From Molossus alvarezi (taxonomy: Eukaryota > Chordata > Mammalia > Chiroptera > Molossidae), in the NCBI GenBank assembly GCA_037176705.1, contig CM073889.1:100457890-100521889 (forward strand): a stretch of 64,000 bases of DNA, in the 5' to 3' direction. Within the stretch, counting starts at the first letter, position 1. Each line of letters begins with the position of its first letter. The notes under the pieces were generated by a model, which did no database searches, was not told where the DNA came from, and saw nothing but the letters and a program-made list of their open reading frames with translations. The position numbers were made by a program, and so were the translations under genes. This document shows positions 57,780-64,000 of the stretch, piece by piece.

Positions 57780-59480
57780 TTAAAAAGCCGAGAAACTTGA
57801 ACACCCCGAGATGAGTGACTGCAGGAAGCCGTTACCATCTCTGCCCCTGAGGCACAGAGAGCAGCCGGTGCAGCCAGGGCCGGCAGGGTCATGCCCAGCA
57901 GGCTGTCGGGCGAGGGCTGGAGCCATGAGGAAGACCCGGTCACTGCTGGTAACGCTGCCTGAGGGAGGGCACCCTGGCTTCTCCCTTCTTCCTGTCTCCC
58001 CTCGCTGAGCCCAGCTGACACCGAGCCTAGGAGCCCCAGTTGGAGGGATCAGCCCTCGACAGTGCAGAGCAGAGATGGGCAAGAAATGGATGAGAGGGCC
58101 GGACTCTCCGGGCCTGGTCCGCCACCTTCGCTGTCTGGGATGGCAGCCACCAGCCCCACGGGGCTCTCAGGCACTTGAAATGTGTCTGGCCCAAGTTGAC
58201 ATGAGCTCTCCCTGGAATTCAAGACCTTGGTAGGGAAAGAAGAATGTAAAATATCTCACTGATAAAGTTTATGTTCGTGACTATTTGAAATGTACTAAGA
58301 TAAATAAAATATAGTATTACATTTCATTTGACCTTTTTAAAAGGCGGCTACTGGATCATTTAAAATGACTCCTGTGGCTCCTTTTGTGGCTCGTTCTGTG
58401 TCGGTTGGACAGCACCACTCTAGAATCCTCTTGTCCTGGCCCGTGTCATCAGCATCGTGACAAAACCGCTCTCCTATGCAACGGTCGTGCCCGTGGCCCA
58501 CGGTCAGGAGGGTGTGTCCAGCCAAGGTTTTAAAACACCAGGCCTTGAGTCGTTCACACTCACTCCCAGTTTTGACAAGTGTGTCAGGCAGAGAGACGGC
58601 CTTTCTGCTTTCCGTGTGTCACGCAGGGTGTAGATCCAGGTCAGTGGTCAGCAACCTTCGCCTGCGAGGCCAGCTGACATTTAACACAGTGGCAAAAACA
58701 CCACCCTGCTGCACCACACACAGGAGGGGCCCTACTGGTACTACCATTCATATCTCAGCAGTGTTTACGGAAGTCCTCGTCTCCACCTTGCAGAGTCGCC
58801 CAGCCCAGCTGTCCCCGTCTTATGATGACACAGTGAAGCCTGGGAGGCCACACGGGTGGCAGTGGCTCCGAAACTTCTGGTGTGCCACTTGGGAGCTTGT
58901 CGAAATGCTCAGCTCCTGCCCTCACAGAGTCTGGTTCAGTGGGTGGAGCGTGGGGTCCAGGGACCCCCGTGTGGCAGGCTTTGGGACTGCCAGGCAGGTG
59001 GTTATCAGACTACACTTTGGGGCACATCAGGCCTCTCAGCTCTCAGGGGATGAGTCTGGGTCTGACGGCCAGTCTGGGGCTCTTCCCCAGTGCCAGCTGT
59101 CCTGTGAGTCCACAGGCCCACTGCCCTTCGGAGCTGGGCGTATGGAAAGGTCCACACACACCTACCTCACCCCAGCTCTGTCCGCGGCATCGTAGAGAGC
59201 TCGCGTGGCTGCAGCCTGGTCAGGTGGTCAAACATGGTGCCTGTTGTTTACAACTCAGTGCCCATATGTCATGTCTGGTTGACTTTGGAGTGCAGCTGCT
59301 TCTTCATCACTCTGGTGGGCTCAGGTGAAGGGAAACGAGTATACACCGAGCATCACCTCCACATGGGATTCCGAGGTGCCAGCTTGGACCTGCTGGTAGG
59401 GAAGGATTTGCTGTTGGAATGGCCGAGCGGGGTTCTATACGCCTCTGCTGCAGGAGGACAGGGCCATGTCCGGGGGCCTG
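57780..59480 (+). other. Distal CTIF intron, no gene recognised
   Basis: A 239-codon open frame at 58476-59195 has no recognisable domain, no exon-like borders and overlapping alternative frames. I treat it as chance in GC-rich DNA. Confidence 0.55.
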
Positions 59481-59525
59481 GGCTGTGTGTCCTGCCATCA
59501 CTGACCGCTCCTTTCTCCCCTGCAG

Positions 59526-59597
59526 TGGACGGCGGACTGCAGCGACCAGCTGGACGGCAGCTGTTCCTTCTCCCGAGGGCGAGCCCCCCCACAGCAG
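59526..59597 (+). CDS. CTIF: CTIF second coding exon (residues 61-84)
   Basis: This 72-nt exon is preceded by a polypyrimidine tract and TGCAG, with a branch-point-like CACTGAC whose A is at 59504. It is followed by CAG|GTAGGG. It is phase 0 at both ends and reads WTADCSDQLDGS, then CSFSRGRAPPQQ. From memory, human CTIF continues directly from SHISQ into WTADCS, with Glu where this copy has Asp at residue 67, so identity and exon order are secure. It belongs to the CTIF N-terminal region, known to bind CBP80, upstream of the MIF4G domain that is not in the window. The next coding exon lies beyond 64000. Confidence 0.95.
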
Positions 59598-59924
59598 GTA
59601 GGGAAGAGCTCTGTGCTCCATCGGGGGTTGTCACACGTCTGTCTGGGTTTCTCGGCTGGCCCATGATGGTCATCCCTGGTGACCCTCCAAGTCCCCCATA
59701 TACCTTCTGGTTGGCCAGCTGTTCTTCCTGATACCTCATCCCTGCTTGTGGGCGACAGTGGAATTAGGGGACAGAAGAGCATGGCTCTTGAGAAGTGGGG
59801 ATGAGGCGAGAGCAGGAGGTGGAAGGGGGGTGCAGTCTGCCCTCTGGAAAGTTCTCCCTGAGTACCCGGCCCCCAGTGAAGTGCTCTCTCCCACGAGCAC
59901 CTAGATTCATAAGATTTCTTTTTA

Positions 59925-60060
59925 GTAGTAGCATTATTTATAAGAAACATCTGCAAACAACCAAATGTCCGTTGAGAGGAGAATGGATAAATGGCATGTG
60001 ACATCCTCCCAGTGGAATATTATTCAGCAGTGAAATGTGAAATGAATGACCTGGAGGTTC
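59925..60060 (+). mobile_element. Short L1 3' fragment
   Basis: AACAACCAAATGTCCGTTGAGAGG..ATGGATAAA..GTGGAATATTATTCAGCAGTG is the L1 ORF2-end signature. It starts about 330 bp after the CTIF exon donor. Confidence 0.75.
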
Positions 60061-62954
60061 ACACATCAGGGCTGATGATGGAGCCACAGACAGTGGGCCT
60101 CCCCGGGTTTGGAGATTTGCTCCAGGTTGCAGAGGACCTGGAGGGGCATGTGCAGGGGAGGTGTCAGAAACCTGTCCTCTTCCTTCGGCCGGCCAGCTGT
60201 CCTGGGACCAGGAGGGTTGTGTGGCCAGAGTCGTCCCTGGTGACCCCTAGCTAAAAAACCACTATCCCCAGCCCAGCCTCTCACCGCCCTGAGAAATGAG
60301 GGGAGCCTTAATGGGCTCCTGCAGTCACTTGCTCCTGACTTCGGAGAGCTGCTGGGCTCAGAGGGAAGGCTGCTTGGCCCGGGTCTTGGTGTGGTCGTAC
60401 CCACAGCACCGTGTGAAGCTGCTCAGGGCCGAGCATGCTCAGCAGCCAAAGAGTTGAAGGTGTTTGCAAGAGGGATTTTCTGTGGATTCCTCAGCTAGGA
60501 GTGTTGCCAAGGCCTGTTGCTAAGCTCTGCTGGGTCTGAAGGATAGCACCTTCCCTACTACTTAGAAGGAAAAAATAATGTGTGTAAAAGAATGCCCAGT
60601 GCAGGGCAGGAGAGGCAGGAGCTGGGTTGAATGAGGTCTCCTGAGGTCAGGAGGACTTTGGTTCAGTGATGAAAGGACTGATATTTAGAAATTAGTGACT
60701 CAGTTCATTAGGCTGCAAACAGCGGAGTGATGTAAGCCAGATGGAAGTTGCCTTCTGTCTCAGGACAGCCGGGCTGGGTGTTCGGGGTGGCATGGCAGCT
60801 CAACGGTGTCAGTCTCGTTCTCTGCTGTCTGGGGTATGGCCTTTGTCCTCACGGCCCATGGGGCTCACGTTCCAGTGGGGCACCGCCCTGGGCCTCGAGT
60901 GGAGTCAAGTGGGTCAGGATTTCCTACGTGACTGTTTCACAAGGAAAGCCCCACACACCTGGCCGGTGGCAGCCGCCCTGCCCACACGGTCCTGGAGTGG
61001 CTCCCTGGTGGAGGGGGAACCAGGGAGCTGCCCATGGAAGCGTGTGTTGCTGGGTGCAGCTCCGACGGGCTGCTGCTGGCCCATCATTCTTCAAGGCTCT
61101 CTTCAACCTGACCCACCAGATGTAGGAGCCCTGGGCCAGCTCTCAGGGACAGCCACCAGCCCCATCAGCACACCCACTGGCCTCGTCACTACACCCTGTC
61201 GTCCAGGCAGACCCTCGCCCCAATTCATGCTGTGAGCAGGCTATTCTGCATGCACCTGCCTATGCCCTCAGCCAGCTGGTCAACCCGAAGGTGGGAGCTA
61301 GGGCTGGCTCTGCTTCCCTGACTGCCCTGGCCTAGGGCCTTGCAGTCACTGCTCATAATGATGCCTGAGTTGGCCCAGATCCAGTCCATGCAACCCCATG
61401 CCTCATGGGGCAGGAGGGATTATTTTCAGTGGGAAACAGGCTAAATTGAGACTGGGTGGCTGATGGCTCTAGCACCTCGCCCCTGACTGCCCTACCTTGG
61501 CCACATGTGCCCAGGAAAGGCGGCTGGCCAGAGGACGCTGAGGTGCTGCACTCTGCCCAGGAAGTTCTGTGCAGTGGGTCACAGTCCATGGAGGGGCCCA
61601 GGTGCAGGCCGTGTCTGGGGGTTAGTCATGCACTAGGCTTATTTATTTTAATGTAAAAACAAACAAACAAAAACCCTTTGCCTCCTCTGCAGCCTTTTGA
61701 GGCACCAAGTGGGAGCAACCTAGACTAGGCTGAGTCCCGCGAGATGGGGGGAAGGAGGCTCAGAGAGTCCAGAACAGAAAATGGGCCACACTCAGTCCCA
61801 AGGAGGCCTGTCCAACTGCCAGCAACTGGGATCTGGCTGTACTGAGGACTCTGGCATCCTGGCAGCCTTCCGAGCGAGCTGTCCATCACCTCGTCGTTCA
61901 GTTGGGGGTTGAAATGGTTTTCACCTGTTCTTCCTATTGGGAGAAATGCAGAAGAAAGCACCTGCAACGAGAGAGTGCGGCCCAGTGCGGTTAGAGCAGA
62001 TTTCAAGGTCCCAGCCAGGGTTAGCTCAGGGGAGAAAGCTGAAGGCATTTGAAGGTTGTGTGGGGTCAGGAGCGAGCAGCTCTTCCCCATCTGCACCGAG
62101 GAACCAAGGAGAGGAAATTAATGTGCGCGACAGCAGCGGGGCCTATGATTAGACCTTGGGAAGGACTTCCTGACTGAAGGGCTTGGCTGGCAGCGTTGGC
62201 TATTGAGCAAGGTGATGAAACCTTGCTGGGAACCTAATGAGCACACCTCCTCAGCAGGCGGGTTCATGCAGAGCCCTGGGAAAGTTGGGGGTGTGTCAGA
62301 AGTGGTATCTGAGTGCTGGCCAACAGCCTGTGATCCCACACTGGCAGGAACAGGAGAGGGGCACTCCCCTTTCCATCATGATGCCCTGCAGCAAAGCCAG
62401 CATCAGGAGAGTGTGAAAGAGCCTGTCCCAAGGGTCAGGAGAACCAGATGTTGACCCAGGTGTGGCACGCGTTCCAGTGTCTCTTCTGCAAAGCGGGGCA
62501 CTGGGTCACACAGACATCTGAGCCTCTCTGGAATTTCTCTCCTTATTTGCATTTGTGTCTCCATGAAATAACCAACTGCATCCAAACAGCTGCTAAAAGT
62601 GACGGGAGTACTGGGTTTTCCAGATTTCTTTACTGTTCCCCCGCCCACTCTGATTCCTATGTCAGCCTGCAGGCTAGGCAAATCCTAGGTACCAACATTG
62701 ACTCTGACCCAGCAGACGACAGGTGGTCGGCACCGATGAATACAAATACACTGCTCATATCTGGCCCACAGAAAAGGTAGAAGGAGCGTTCGGCCAGCCA
62801 TCTTGTTGCCGTCTAGTAATTATACTGTTGGTTCAGTGCCAATTTAAAACCTCACCTAGTTAGTACAAATACTATCTTGGTAAAAGTGCCTAGATTATGT
62901 AATCAGCTTCTATGGATATTTAAGTGTCAGGTATGTATGTTCATGGCACTACTC

Positions 62955-63060
62955 TCCAGTCAGTCAGTATTTATTGAGCACCTGCTGTGAGCTTGGCAGA
63001 CATAGGAGCTGGAGACTTAGGCTTACTAACCGTTGGCAGAGTAGAGGCTAGTTAACATGA
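62955..63060. repeat. L2-like fragment
   Basis: GTCAGTATTTATTGAGCACCTGCTGTGAGCTTGGC..ATAGGAGCTGGAGAC. Confidence 0.6.
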
Positions 63061-63479
63061 AAGAGGCTCAAGGCACACATGTCAAGTCCCCCAAAGAGAC
63101 GTCCTGACCACAGGTATCGCAGCCATTCCAAAGAGTGGTTCTGTTTGTCTCCACGAGGAGGGAGATGTCTTGCAGAACACAAGACTTGATCCGTGTCTTC
63201 AGGAACGGGTCGGGGGTCTGACCATATGGAAGGGAAGAGACAAGAAGATGAAGAGAGAAGATGGTGTTAGCAAGGGCTTGAAGTTGGGATGCTAGGGCGA
63301 CGGGAAAAAGCACAGCTCAAGTAGATGGTTAGTGTTGGGTGTTACTGGAGTGGTGGGGGATGAAGATGGTGAACCTGAAGGTGTTCCTGTGCTCAGCTGA
63401 GATGCTGGCACGCTGTCCAACCCCACCAGCTTTTGTTCACCTTGTATGTCTTCTATTTTCTCTGGTGTTCCATGCAGGT

Positions 63480-63880
63480 AACGTTTATATCAGTCAGGAT
63501 AGCCTAGGTAATGCTGCCGTAACAAACACCTCCAAGTCTCTGTAACTTTAAACAACCCATTCAGGGACCCAGCTTGATGGAACAGTCACCGTTTTGACCA
63601 GTCATCAAGACAGAGGGAAAAGAACGCGGGGGAGTATCGCTTTGGCAACTCAGCACTCCAACCCAGATGCAACACGTCACTTCTAGTATGTACAGTTGCC
63701 TAGAACTGGTCACACGGTCCCAACCAACCATAAGCACACAAAGAAGCACAATCCTACTATGTGCCTGGAATGGGGGAAACCAGAACGATTTGGTGATGAT
63801 CACATGCCTCACCTCTGGTAGGAGCTCCCCAGAGGCTAGGGCTCACGTCAGATCCAGAGCTAAGCAGGTCCCAGAGCACT
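63480..63880 (+). repeat. Ancient interspersed repeat, family unresolved
   Basis: It contains CAGGATAGCCTAGGTAATGCTG, CAGGGACCCAGCTTGATGG and CTATGTGCCTGGAATGGGGG, blocks I associate with an old mammalian interspersed repeat. It is near but not identical in type to the repeats at 5660 and 29405. Confidence 0.5.
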
Positions 63881-64000
63881 AAATCACCTCATGGGCCATC
63901 AGGATGACAAGCAGGTCAGAGGTCTCCTGATCCAAGCCCTCACTCTGCAGTACAGAAGCCCCCTCATGTGGCTGGACATTTCCAGTAGTGGGGATTCCTT

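Larger units (their letters stand above)
48061..59525 (+). other. CTIF: CTIF intron between the two coding exons (11,465 bp)
   Basis: The intron starts GTGAGC and ends with a CTCCTTTCTCCCCTGCAG-type acceptor; both flanks are phase 0. It holds five Ves-type SINEs, L1 relics, two mariner MITEs, GTTT, GATA and TATAGA microsatellites, and a candidate 45-nt cassette exon at 51471-51515. The stretches at about 48370-49060, 49600-50320, 50570-51330 and 51520-52020 show no repeat or gene that I recognise. Confidence 0.9.
59598..64000 (+). other. CTIF: CTIF intron (5' part; continues past the window)
   Basis: The intron begins GTAGGG. It holds an L1 fragment (about 59925-60060), an L2-like fragment (about 62955-63060) and an unresolved ancient repeat (about 63480-63880). 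The rest, especially 60070-62950, is GC-moderate sequence in which I see no gene or recognisable repeat. Open frames here have no CTIF similarity and no exon-like borders. Confidence 0.85.

Noticed and set aside
58476..59195. 239-codon open frame within the CTIF intron
   Set aside because: It does not continue either CTIF exon, lacks splice-site borders and overlaps other open frames in the same direction.

Overview
The window is nuclear DNA of a placental mammal, almost certainly a yangochiropteran microbat. The evidence is thirteen tRNA-derived SINEs with the Ves-type head (CCCTGGCC..TTTGGCTCAG..), several flanked by perfect or near-perfect target-site duplications (TSDs). Mariner and pogo/Tigger-type DNA elements lie on an older background of MIR, L2, L1 and MLT1 repeats. 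Nothing bacterial, plasmid or viral is present.

The only gene I can support is CTIF (CBP80/20-dependent translation initiation factor, KIAA0427), on the + strand. A 5'-UTR stub and the first coding exon lie at 47854-48060 (ATG at 47881, residues 1-60). The next constitutive coding exon lies at 59526-59597 (residues 61-84). Both are phase 0/0 with canonical splice sites, and their translations match the CTIF N-terminus as I remember it. The rest of the gene, including the MIF4G domain, lies downstream of the window. About 48 kb upstream is non-coding and is most simply intron 1, with the non-coding first exon further upstream.

The most interesting unexplained object is a possible cassette microexon at 51471-51515, inside the 11.5-kb intron between the two coding exons. 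It is 45 nt, in frame and phase 0/0. It has a very long polypyrimidine tract, a well-placed branch-point candidate, a clean AG and a GTGAGT donor. If used, it would insert 15 residues between CTIF residues 60 and 61.

Region by region: 1-15 kb holds MIR, L2, MLT1 and L1 relics, four SINEs, CA and CATC microsatellites, and a CpG cluster near 11.25 kb. 15.3-16.6 kb holds a 39-bp minisatellite abutting a pogo-type element that carries two nested SINEs. 18-30 kb holds L1 and MLT1 relics, a G-run and two SINEs. 32.1-33 kb holds a compact CpG-island-like patch and a G4-prone heptamer array, a possible alternative promoter. 34-36 kb holds a GGAT array, an antisense L1 and a MIR. 39.4-41 kb holds 63-bp and 18-bp minisatellites. 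42-46.6 kb holds an L1 3' end and two copies of an unidentified repeat. 49-57 kb, within the CTIF intron, is dense in SINEs, L1 and two mariner MITEs. 57.7-64 kb is mostly low-repeat sequence around the second coding exon.
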